From assembly GCA_007134625.1 (NCBI GenBank), contig SLKL01000018.1, positions 1 through 8,209 on the forward strand: 8,209 nucleotides of DNA, in the 5' to 3' direction. The stretch comes from Saprospiraceae bacterium. GTDB lineage: Bacteria > Bacteroidota > Bacteroidia > Chitinophagales > Saprospiraceae. How positions within the stretch are numbered: the stretch's first letter is position 1; every line of letters begins with the position of its first letter. A program made the translations under genes and the position numbers. Positions 1 through 7,800 of the stretch are shown piece after piece. The notes under the pieces are model-generated. The model did not search any database. It was given only the letters and a program-made list of their open reading frames with translations, and was not told where the DNA came from.

Positions 1-252
1 CTAAAAATTTATGGCGAATATGGGGCACTAAAGTTCAATCCGTAGCATCTACATTGCTGTTTATAGGAACTTAAGTTAAGATTCTGATCGTAATTATTAT
101 TGTGTAGTATGATTCTTTCCCATTGATCCAACCCACTAGGTTGGGATTGGAGATGGATAAGTTAAATGGGGAACAAGTAGAAAACTAAAGGATGAAGCTA
201 TTTTTTGATGACATAGCCTGCTATGAAATAAAGGAATGAAGTGTAGGGAGGA

Positions 253-293
253 ATTCTTAGAGAATTTCACCAATCTGAAAATTCTTTAAGAAT
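253..293. repeat. AT-rich inverted repeat (stem-loop)
   Basis: The left arm at 253-268 (ATTCTTAGAGAATTTC) is the inverted partner of the right arm at 277-293 (GAAAATTCTTTAAGAAT), with the 8-nt loop ACCAATCT between them. The stem is 16 pairs with one G-U wobble and one bulged A. Each arm is itself nearly palindromic (ATTCTT..AAGAAT), so several alternative folds are possible. No T-tract follows on either strand, so it does not look like a terminator. Its role is unknown. Confidence 0.5.
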
Positions 294-302
294 ATTTGAT
301 GT

Positions 303-323
303 AAAGTCAGTGTTTGACTTTTT
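303..323 (+). terminator. Weak terminator-like hairpin
   Basis: AAAGTCA (303-309), loop GTGTT and TGACTTT (315-321) form a perfect 7-bp stem that runs into a five-T stretch (319-323) on the plus strand. The stem is short and has only two G-C pairs, and no plus-strand gene is visible upstream in the window. It may terminate a gene lying to the left, or may be chance in AT-rich DNA. Confidence 0.2.
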
Positions 324-434
324 GCTCTAAATTTAGTTATTGAATGTCAGTTAATTATGTAAGCCAGATTAATCGATCTCAGCCAAAAGAAGTGAGTGGA
401 AATATTTGGGATGTGGACCCGACGCATAAAGATG

Positions 435-1181
435 TTAGATTAATATCTCCGTAGCCCCAAATCCGAACTTTGGGTGATATTCATTTATTACTTCCTTTAC
501 CATAGGATGGTTTTCTGCGCTATTAATTACTGCTTTTCTCAATTTTCCTTCACCCACTCCATGGATAACAAAAATCCTTTCAACACCCAATTGAATCGCT
601 TTTTCTAAATGTTTCTCAAATGCAGCGAGTTGAATGAGCAGTGCCATACCGCTTTTTACTTTTGATACATCCTCAACTAGATTGTGTAAATGCAAATCAA
701 TTGTTGGATTGAATTTAACCAATTCTTCAGTGTTGAACAGTTTTACCTTTTTAAATTCTGCTTTCCTTTTATTTTTTAATTGGTAAGCTAATCCAGATTT
801 ACTTTTACCGGTGAACTCTTCATTTGCCGCTATTTCAAAAGAGACCGCATTATCATTTATAGCATCGACAAACAAACTTTTTTTAATAAAATCTTTTGCT
901 TTTAATTTGATTGTCCCCTTTATGGCTTTTTCAGGACCCAAAGTAGAGTAGGGGGTTGCAGTGTAGTGTATAATCGGATAGTGATCCATTTGATGGAAAA
1001 AGGACCTGAAAACCTCTCTAAGTTCTCCCGACTTTATAAAAGTTGTTTTTTCGTAGATTACACTTGATGAAAACCCTTCTATAATGATGTCAGTAGAGAA
1101 TTGATACTGGGAGGTATTATAAAGAAAACACTTTATAGTAGATTGGACATTGCTGTCTATTTTTTGGATAAGTATTTTCAT
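435..1181 (-). CDS. Smr-domain protein, short form of the DUF2027/Smr family
   Basis: A 248-aa protein with a C-terminal Smr domain (about residues 160-248). The domain shows the DLHLH motif at 162-166, the HGVGEGKLR segment at 207-215 and a GFGATEILI end, all typical of Smr. Smr domains are known as nucleic-acid binding or nicking modules, as in MutS2. Residues 1-125 resemble the middle region of Bacteroidota DUF2027/Smr proteins (a beta-rich segment ending in an LKAKDFIKKSLF-like stretch). The Tudor-like N-terminal part I recall from the longer members is absent. An in-frame ATG at 1235 would add 18 residues, but it falls in the loop of the tRNA terminator hairpin, so the ATG at 1181 (MKILIQKID) is chosen. 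No Shine-Dalgarno sequence is evident, as is common in this phylum. The exact substrate cannot be read from the sequence. Confidence 0.85.
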   Translation of the reverse strand: MKILIQKIDSNVQSTIKCFLYNTSQYQFSTDIIIEGFSSSVIYEKTTFIKSGELREVFRSFFHQMDHYPIIHYTATPYSTLGPEKAIKGTIKLKAKDFIKKSLFVDAINDNAVSFEIAANEEFTGKSKSGLAYQLKNKRKAEFKKVKLFNTEELVKFNPTIDLHLHNLVEDVSKVKSGMALLIQLAAFEKHLEKAIQLGVERIFVIHGVGEGKLRKAVINSAENHPMVKEVINEYHPKFGFGATEILI

Positions 1182-1215
1182 ATAAGTGTAACAGTGTATC
1201 AAGCAAGATTGATTC

Positions 1216-1247
1216 AAAAAGAAAGGGGATGACATGAAGTCACCCCC
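1216..1247 (-). terminator. Rho-independent terminator of tRNA-Ala
   Basis: On the minus strand GGGGGTGAC (1247-1239), loop TTCAT and GTCATCCCC (1233-1225) form a 9-bp stem with a single G-U pair, followed by TTTCTTTTT (1224-1216). It starts 6 nt after the tRNA 3' end. The stem strength and U-tract make this a textbook terminator. It separates tRNA-Ala transcription from the downstream Smr gene. Confidence 0.9.
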
Positions 1248-1253
1248 TATCAG

Positions 1254-1327
<74 letters not shown>

Positions 1328-1342
1328 TATTCGGAAGCGATG

Positions 1343-1350
1343 CAAAAATA
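1343..1350 (-). promoter_or_regulatory. Candidate Bacteroidota -7 element for tRNA-Ala
   Basis: The minus strand reads TATTTTTG here, matching the Bacteroidota primary sigma factor -7 consensus TAnnTTTG, and it lies 15 nt upstream of the tRNA 5' end. That spacing would give a short leader. No good TTG-type -33 element is found about 19-21 nt further upstream, so support is partial. The tRNA could instead be read through from priA, which has no evident terminator of its own. Confidence 0.3.
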
Positions 1351-1423
1351 ACAAATACTTTATTTAGGATTTAAGTTTCAGTATGATTTTTTGTTCAGCC
1401 GAGATAGAATCGTACTAATTTAT

Positions 1424-3859
1424 TTAATATGGATCGACATCAATTTTATACCGCAGTCCTCTGAATTCCTTTTGACCGGCTAAGGTGTCCATTAGGGCGT
1501 GTATGTGTTCCTTTAATTGTTTTAACAATTTGCTTTGTTTTTCAGGTTTAAACATAAACTCCAGTAAAAAGTGATTTTTTACCCTTGCTACCATTGGTTC
1601 CGCCGGTCCAAGTACTCTGTTTCCGTATTTTTTCTGAAATTGATTAGACAGAAGGCCTGCTGCTCGCCAAAGTGTGTTTAAGTCTTTATGACTTATCTCC
1701 AGCGTTATATTTCTGTGGATGGGTGGGTAACGATATTTTGCCCGTTCTCTTATTTCCCGGTAATAAAATGACTTGAAGTCAGACTTCATGATATCCTTAA
1801 ATATGGGATGTTCTGTCTGTGCAGTTTGTATAATTACTTTACCGCCTTTCTCTTTTCTTCCTGCCCTGCCTGCTACCTGACTCATTAACTGGTACGCCCT
1901 TTCTGCAGACCGAAAATCTGGAAAGTTCAAAGTTTGATCCGCATTGATAACTCCCACCAATCCCACATTATTAAAATCAAGCCCTTTAGTGATCATCTGG
2001 GTTCCAATAATTACGTCTAATTCCCCGGTTTCAAATTCATAGATAATCTTTTCTAATCTTTTTTTACTCCTTGCATTATCTGAATCAATTCTTCCTATAC
2101 GGACTTCCGGTAAAAGGATTTGTAACTCTTCTTCAATTTTTTCAGTTCCAAATCCCATTAATTTCAAACGGCTAGAACTGCAGGCCGGACACTCTTTCGG
2201 CAAACTACTTGTTAAAGAGCAATAATGGCACTTCATTTCATTTAGCTTTTTGTGGTATGTCATAGAGACATCGCATTGGCGGCATTCCATCGTCCAACTG
2301 CATACTTCACATTGTATTGCCGGTGCAAATCCTCTCCTGTTTTGAAAAAGTATAATTTGCCTCTTACTATCTAATGTTTTCCTCATTTCTTCCAGCAGGT
2401 AAAAAGAAAAAGGCCCTTTCATGCTTTTTTGTTTCCTCGCCTTTTTTAAATCAACCAATTCCACCTCGGGAAGGGCAACAGACCCAAATCTTTCGTTGAG
2501 CTGAACATAGCCGTATTTATTGTTTTTGAAATTGAAGTAACTTTCAATTGAGGGTGTAGCCGTTCCTAAGAGAACTCTGGAATTCATGATATTTGCAAGG
2601 ACAAGAGCGGCATCTCTTGCATTATACCTCGGTGCCGGATCTCTTTGCTTAAATGAATTGTCGTGCTCCTCATCAACAATTATCAGTTTTAGATTGCTAA
2701 AGGGTAAGAAAAGTGATGATCTTGCCCCCAGAATTAGTGGAATTCTATCTTTTGCTCCCTTCCAGATTTCCACTCTTTTCTGAATATTCTCCCTTGAATG
2801 ATAAACCTGTACAGGTAGATTGAGCATTTTCTCTATCCTCTTTATGATTTGTGTCGTAAGTGCTATTTCCGGCAATAAATAAAGGACTTGTCCACCCTCA
2901 TTTACAATATCATCGATCAGCTTTTTGTAGATGATTGTTTTCCCACTACCGGTTACACCGTGTAACAAAACTACATTTTGGGTTTGCCATGCCGAATAAA
3001 TACTATCATAAGCTGATTGTTGCTGGGGACTCAGTTCCAACTCACCTTCATAGCTGTCTGTTTCTTCCTTGACTCTGCTGACTTCAATGTATTGAGATTG
3101 TATTATTCCTTTTTTCTCCAGCCCCTTTAAGGCGTGCTCCTTTATCAATGGATTAGCTAGTATTTCTTTGGCGGGCACAAATTCCTGTTTTTTCTGCAGT
3201 ATAGCCAGAAAGGCATTAGTCTGTGGTTCAGATTTTTCAAGTAATGGAAACGCCAGATCCGGCTTGCTTTTATAGGGCTCGAGGAGATGGAAATGTCTTA
3301 ACTTAACCGGCTGATATTTGTCTTTTAATTCTTCGCGCAGTTCCGCTATCCCCTTGTAAATCAACGATTCCAGGGTCTTGGTGATTTGTTTTTTACCTAC
3401 AATAGTCCTGGCCATATCTAAACTGATGCTATCCTGTTGCTGCAGGGCTTCCCACAAAATAAAGGCGTCGTCAGATAGGCCCTCGTGTTCCTCGTCTATG
3501 GCAAATCCGCGAACGAGGAGAGTCTGACTGTTTAGTTTTAGAGCCGATGGAAGTGCAGCACTCATTACCTCACCCAAACTACAGGCATAATAATCTGCAA
3601 CCCAATTCCAGAACTTGAGATGTACTTCGTCAATTAAGGGTTTTTCATCTATGATATCTATAATCTCCTTGACTTTAATGTCCTGTCTGGGTTTTTGATG
3701 GATAGAAGCAACTATACCCGAGTAAAACCTACTCCTTCCAAACTGCACTTCAACTCTACAACCTGGTTTTACAATATCTAATAAATCGTCGGGAATGCTA
3801 TAGGTAAAAGTTCCCTTAAGCGCGAGTGGAAGTATGATTTCTGCAAAAGATTTTTTCAT
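1424..3859 (-). CDS. priA: Primosomal protein N' (replication restart helicase PriA)
   Basis: An 811-aa superfamily 2 DNA helicase that recognises stalled forks and reloads the replisome through the primosome. The N-terminal fork-binding region includes residues 1-110. The helicase core carries Walker A GVTGSGKT (301-308), the DEEH box (396-399), GTATPS (432-437), a GTQMITKGLDF segment (619-629) and QVAGRAGR (661-668). Between the helicase lobes sit the eight zinc-ligand cysteines C517, C520, C526, C529, C544, C547, C557 and C560, forming the two zinc sites characteristic of PriA. All key motifs are intact and the length suits Bacteroidota PriA, which is longer than the 732-aa E. coli protein. 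The start is the ATG at 3859, giving MKKSFAEIILPLAL, a typical PriA N-terminus. It follows the deacetylase-family gene by 49 bp on the same strand. Confidence 0.97.
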   Translation of the reverse strand: MKKSFAEIILPLALKGTFTYSIPDDLLDIVKPGCRVEVQFGRSRFYSGIVASIHQKPRQDIKVKEIIDIIDEKPLIDEVHLKFWNWVADYYACSLGEVMSAALPSALKLNSQTLLVRGFAIDEEHEGLSDDAFILWEALQQQDSISLDMARTIVGKKQITKTLESLIYKGIAELREELKDKYQPVKLRHFHLLEPYKSKPDLAFPLLEKSEPQTNAFLAILQKKQEFVPAKEILANPLIKEHALKGLEKKGIIQSQYIEVSRVKEETDSYEGELELSPQQQSAYDSIYSAWQTQNVVLLHGVTGSGKTIIYKKLIDDIVNEGGQVLYLLPEIALTTQIIKRIEKMLNLPVQVYHSRENIQKRVEIWKGAKDRIPLILGARSSLFLPFSNLKLIIVDEEHDNSFKQRDPAPRYNARDAALVLANIMNSRVLLGTATPSIESYFNFKNNKYGYVQLNERFGSVALPEVELVDLKKARKQKSMKGPFSFYLLEEMRKTLDSKRQIILFQNRRGFAPAIQCEVCSWTMECRQCDVSMTYHKKLNEMKCHYCSLTSSLPKECPACSSSRLKLMGFGTEKIEEELQILLPEVRIGRIDSDNARSKKRLEKIIYEFETGELDVIIGTQMITKGLDFNNVGLVGVINADQTLNFPDFRSAERAYQLMSQVAGRAGRKEKGGKVIIQTAQTEHPIFKDIMKSDFKSFYYREIRERAKYRYPPIHRNITLEISHKDLNTLWRAAGLLSNQFQKKYGNRVLGPAEPMVARVKNHFLLEFMFKPEKQSKLLKQLKEHIHALMDTLAGQKEFRGLRYKIDVDPY

Positions 3860-3908
3860 TTGCCGGTTGTTAGCTTTAATGCCCGAATATACTAAAGTCT
3901 GTGATTTT

Positions 3909-4811
3909 TTAGAAAAAAGTTTTTGCAGCGGCTCTGTAAGTATTGGCGTGGGCGTCTATGAGGTCTGTAAGTTTTTCAGGGTATCCGCCGCCCATGCTGA
4001 CTACTACAGGTATTTTATTTTTTTTACAAATTTCGAAAACAAACTCATCTCGCTTCAGTACTCCTTTTTTACTTACCCTTAATCTGCCGAGTTTATCTGT
4101 TTCCATAATATCTACTCCGGCCTGATAGAATATTAAGTCGGGTTCCACACTGTCAATTAGCTCGGGGAGTTTATTGTAGAGCAGATTGAGGTAATAATCA
4201 TCGCTTGTTTTATCCGGTAAGCCAATATCGAGATTGGAAGTCTCCTTTCTAAGTGGATAATTTTTTTCACCGTGCATGCTAAAAGTAAAAACCTCAGGAG
4301 TATTTCTGAAAATATAGGCATTCCCATTGCCCTGATGGACATCGAGGTCCACAATCAATATCTTTTTTACAACCCCATCATTTAAAAGACAATTTGAAGC
4401 GATCGCAATGTCATTTAAAACGCAAAATCCCTCACCTCTATCCGGATACGCATGATGAGTACCACCTGCAATATTCATAGCGACTCCGTTTTCCATGGCG
4501 TGATAAGCGCATTCCAGCGTGCCGGCAGATATGATAAGTCCACGGGAAAATAGTTTAGGCGTCATTGGAAAACCTATTTTTCTCTGCTCTCTTGGAGTTA
4601 GATCATTACCCTCTAGTTTGCTGTAGTATTCAGGTAAATGGGTGAGTAAGACTTGCTCTTTGGTTAAGGGATTCGGTTCGAAAAAATTACTGTTACTCAC
4701 TGTGCCTTCATAAACCAACTGCTCAGGTAGTAACTCATATTTTTCCATAGGGAATCTGTGTCCCTCGGGTAACTCATATTTGTAAACTGGTGAAAAAGCA
4801 ATTTTCAGCAT
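3909..4811 (-). CDS. Histone deacetylase family (zinc amidohydrolase) protein
   Basis: A 300-aa member of the arginase/deacetylase fold family (HDAC, AcuC, acetylpolyamine amidohydrolase). These are zinc hydrolases that remove acyl groups from lysine or polyamine amides. The active site looks complete: the paired histidines of GGTHHA (H119, H120), zinc ligands D157 and H159 in DLDVHQGNG, the third ligand D234 in YQAGVD, and the catalytic tyrosine Y277 in GGGYP. The length fits a single-domain bacterial enzyme, and there is no signal peptide, so it should be cytoplasmic. An in-frame TTG at 4820 would add three residues, but the ATG at 4811 (MLKIAFSPVY) matches the usual family N-terminus. It lies upstream of priA on the same strand, possibly in one transcript, but nothing indicates a shared function. 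The substrate is not predictable from sequence; protein acetyl-lysine and acetylated small molecules are both possible. Confidence 0.93.
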   Translation of the reverse strand: MLKIAFSPVYKYELPEGHRFPMEKYELLPEQLVYEGTVSNSNFFEPNPLTKEQVLLTHLPEYYSKLEGNDLTPREQRKIGFPMTPKLFSRGLIISAGTLECAYHAMENGVAMNIAGGTHHAYPDRGEGFCVLNDIAIASNCLLNDGVVKKILIVDLDVHQGNGNAYIFRNTPEVFTFSMHGEKNYPLRKETSNLDIGLPDKTSDDYYLNLLYNKLPELIDSVEPDLIFYQAGVDIMETDKLGRLRVSKKGVLKRDEFVFEICKKNKIPVVVSMGGGYPEKLTDLIDAHANTYRAAAKTFF

Positions 4812-4892
4812 ATCCCTCAAATCTCTTTTGGAGTTCTATGTCTAATGAATATGGGAGAGTTTTTGTTTATCTCCTGTCAATAAAGTTCAATC

Positions 4893-7800
4893 TTACCTTA
4901 ATATCAGTACTTCTCCGGAAAAGAACTCTGACTCTCCATCTGGTGTCCTCAATTCTAAAGTATAGACAAAAACAGCGGGATTGACAATTTCGCCATTATA
5001 GGTGCCATCCCACCCTTGAATATCATTATTTGCAGAGATTTCCGCCAATTGAAAAACGCGCTCACCCCACCGGTTGTAGATACTGAAATCAGATACAATA
5101 CCATTAAAATCCGGAGGGAAATAAGGTCTGAAGGTATCGTTAATTCCATCGTCATTCGGACTAAAAACATTGGGAATAAAAACCCGTATCTCCTGAAAAG
5201 CTTCAATAAATAAATTGGCAGAAGCCTGGCAGCCAACTGAATCTACGACACTAAGCTGAATATTGATATCGTCTTCGACTAAAATGTCTATCTCAGGGCA
5301 GTTGGTGCAAGTCGTCAATTCTTCAGGTTTCCAAATGATGAGATCTGGAGTCAGGTTGGTTTCAATTCCAACTGTCGTAAAACTTCCGGAAGGAACAACT
5401 GTCGCATCCGTGATAATTTCTACAGTTGGAATGAGTTGATAATTTAGAGTGATTACTTCTGTGAGGGTACAACTTCCATCGTTTAGCATGAGTTCATAGG
5501 TTCCTGCATCCAGCCTTAAAATGTCAAAAGGCAATTCGTCAAGAGTATTGAAAAACTCCCCATTAAGGAAAACCTCAACCTCCTCATCAAAATCCATGGT
5601 TTCAACAATGCGGATGACGCCATCGGATACACCCGGACACGATGGGTCTGTTACCTGAATTACAGCCAGAGGATTACAATCATCGGGACAGTCATCCTCC
5701 CTGAAGATTTTCGTAAGTTGGCAAAAGCGGTTGAACAAACGGATTTCTACTTCTTCCATTAATTGAAAATCGAATATCCTTAATTCTGTACCGATTAATT
5801 CAAAGTCAGCCCCATTGACTTCTATTGAATCTGCCATGATTTCAAAAAAGGCTTCTATCAAATCACTTTCGAGACAAATCACCTCAATGAGATCAATTTG
5901 TGGAAGGGGCACTTCATCAACACTAACAGCGCCCCTGATTCTTGATCGACATTCATCATCTCTGTCCACCAATTCGAAATACCAGGTGCCCGGTCCGGGA
6001 GGTACAAAGTCAGCTGCATCTTCCGCAATCAACTCACCACCCGTCATTTGGTCATACCAATCAACGCGTAAACCTTCCTCTACCTCAATACTGATAATAG
6101 GCAGGCTATCCCCTTCACAGAATTCAAATAAATCTTCATAATCCGGTAAGGGTATATCCGGGCAGTCACAGTCAGGGGATTCTATAAGATACTCGTTTTC
6201 GCAGCCTGTAGCTGTATTGATAACGATAAGGGTGATATTTTGTCCTATTGGTATATTTGCAACTGTTAGGGAGCCATCCGGATTGAGATTGACTTCTCCA
6301 ATTCCTCCTACTGTGAACCAAAAATTAGCCGGGTTTCCATCTGTAGAAAAAGTTACGAAATATACATCTTCGTTGAGATCACAATCAGTAGTCTCTATTT
6401 CAGCCTGTGGTAAGGGATTGATAACTAACTCCACAGCTATCCTATCCGAAATACAGTTTAAGGCTGTATCTATTGCCGCAGCATAGAAAACACCTCCTTC
6501 TGTTGGAGAAAAAGTCAGGCTGTTTTCTAAAAGAAGATTGCCGTTGACAGGGGCATCAAACCAATTTATTGTAAGTGCGGGATCATCAACACTGAGCTCA
6601 AGCGTAGGAATTTCTTCTCCTTCACAAATTTCAATTAAAGTAGGTCCTGATGGAGGACTTATTTCGGGGCAATCACAATCCGGTGCCTCTATGGTGATTC
6701 TAAAATCACAACCCGTAGCGATATTTACTCCCAAAATAGTAATATCATTTTCTACCGGGATGTCTGTTACGGTTAATACAGAATCTACAGGCTGAGTAAT
6801 TTCACCTAAACCCCCGATTGAGGTCCAAAAAACTTCATCATTACCATCGGTTATAAAAACAACTGAGTAAAATTCATTTGAATCATCACACTCTATAGAC
6901 AACAGGTTCGCATTCGGTATGGGATTCACTCTTAATTCAACTGCTGTTCTATTTTCTGAGGTACAAGCTGTAACGGTATCTACAGCCTCAGCATAAAAAA
7001 TACCCCCTTCTGTTGGAGAAAAAGTCAGGCTGTTTTCCAAAAGAAGATTGCCGTTAACCGGAGCATCATACCAATTGATAATCAGTCCGGGTTCATCAAT
7101 AGTTAACTCCAGACTTAGGATATCCTCTCCTTCACAAATTTCAACAAAGGTAGTTCCGAAGGGAGGATTTATTTCTGGACAATCGCATTCGGGGGATTCT
7201 ATCCAATATTCACTAGTACAACCCGTTTCAACATTGGTAACAATAAAGTTATAATTTTGACCAAGTGTCAAGTTCGGGAAATTTACCCTATTTGTTGAAT
7301 CAAAAGCTCCAAACACACCTCCCCCCAAACTACCTATAAATTGCATATAATCTCCTTCTACCTCAAAAGTAAGGTTGTAGGTTGCCCCATCATCATTGCA
7401 AGATAGGTCGATGATCTCACCGCTGGGATTGGGATTAACTGTTAGCACAATGGGTAATCTTTGAGAGCTACAGTTGTTTGCTGTATCAACAGCTTCAGCG
7501 TAAAATATTCCTGCTTGAGTAGGTGTGAAGGTCAGGCTATTTTCTAATATTGGTTCTTCATCTGTGGCATCCATATACCAATTAATGGTTAGCGCTGAAT
7601 CTACTGCAAGCTCAAAAGTTGGAAAATCGTCTCCTTCGCAAATCTCATAATCTACGTTGCCGGTAGGAGGGTTAATGTCAGGACAATCACAATTTGGTGA
7701 TATTACCAGATATTCATTTTCACAGCTCGTAGCTGTATTGATTACGATGACCGTAACATTTTGACCTACCGGTATATTGGCAACAGTCACTGAACCATCA

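Larger units (their letters stand above)
1..434. other. Gene-free stretch at the left edge
   Basis: No open frame of convincing length or composition lies here on either strand. Two plus-strand frames are open from the window edge, one to a TAG at 43-45 and one to a TAA at 72-74. Either could be the last codons of a gene outside the window, but the peptides are too short to recognise. The stretch is AT-rich and holds an inverted repeat at 253-293 and a weak hairpin at 303-323, listed separately. No tRNA-like fold, IS end or repeat array was seen. It also forms the 3' flank of the Smr gene, and no clear terminator for that gene is visible. Confidence 0.6.

Noticed and set aside
1..74. 3' end of a plus-strand gene entering from the left
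   Set aside because: Two frames are open from the edge for 14 and 23 codons. Neither peptide is recognisable, so nothing can be asserted.
1182..1235. Upstream ATG (1235) for the Smr protein
   Set aside because: It lies in the loop of the tRNA terminator hairpin, and the extra residues show no family resemblance.
4157..4354. Minus-strand open frame overlapping the deacetylase gene in another frame
   Set aside because: It lies wholly inside a well-supported CDS whose catalytic motifs are in the other frame.
4821..4892. Terminator or promoter between the surface protein and the deacetylase gene
   Set aside because: Only a 5-bp stem (GGAGA/TCTCC) without a T-tract is present. A TTGACA-like string has no well-spaced partner, and no TAnnTTTG element was found.
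5815..6141. Plus-strand open frame of 108 codons opposite the surface protein gene
   Set aside because: It is antisense to repeat unit 5, with a low-complexity Ser/Thr-rich translation and no recognisable domain. The minus-strand reading is clearly the real one.
6538..7254. Two similar plus-strand open frames (starting at 6538 and 7048, both MPLTGAS...)
   Set aside because: Their similarity simply mirrors the duplicated minus-strand units 3 and 4. They are antisense shadows, not a gene pair.
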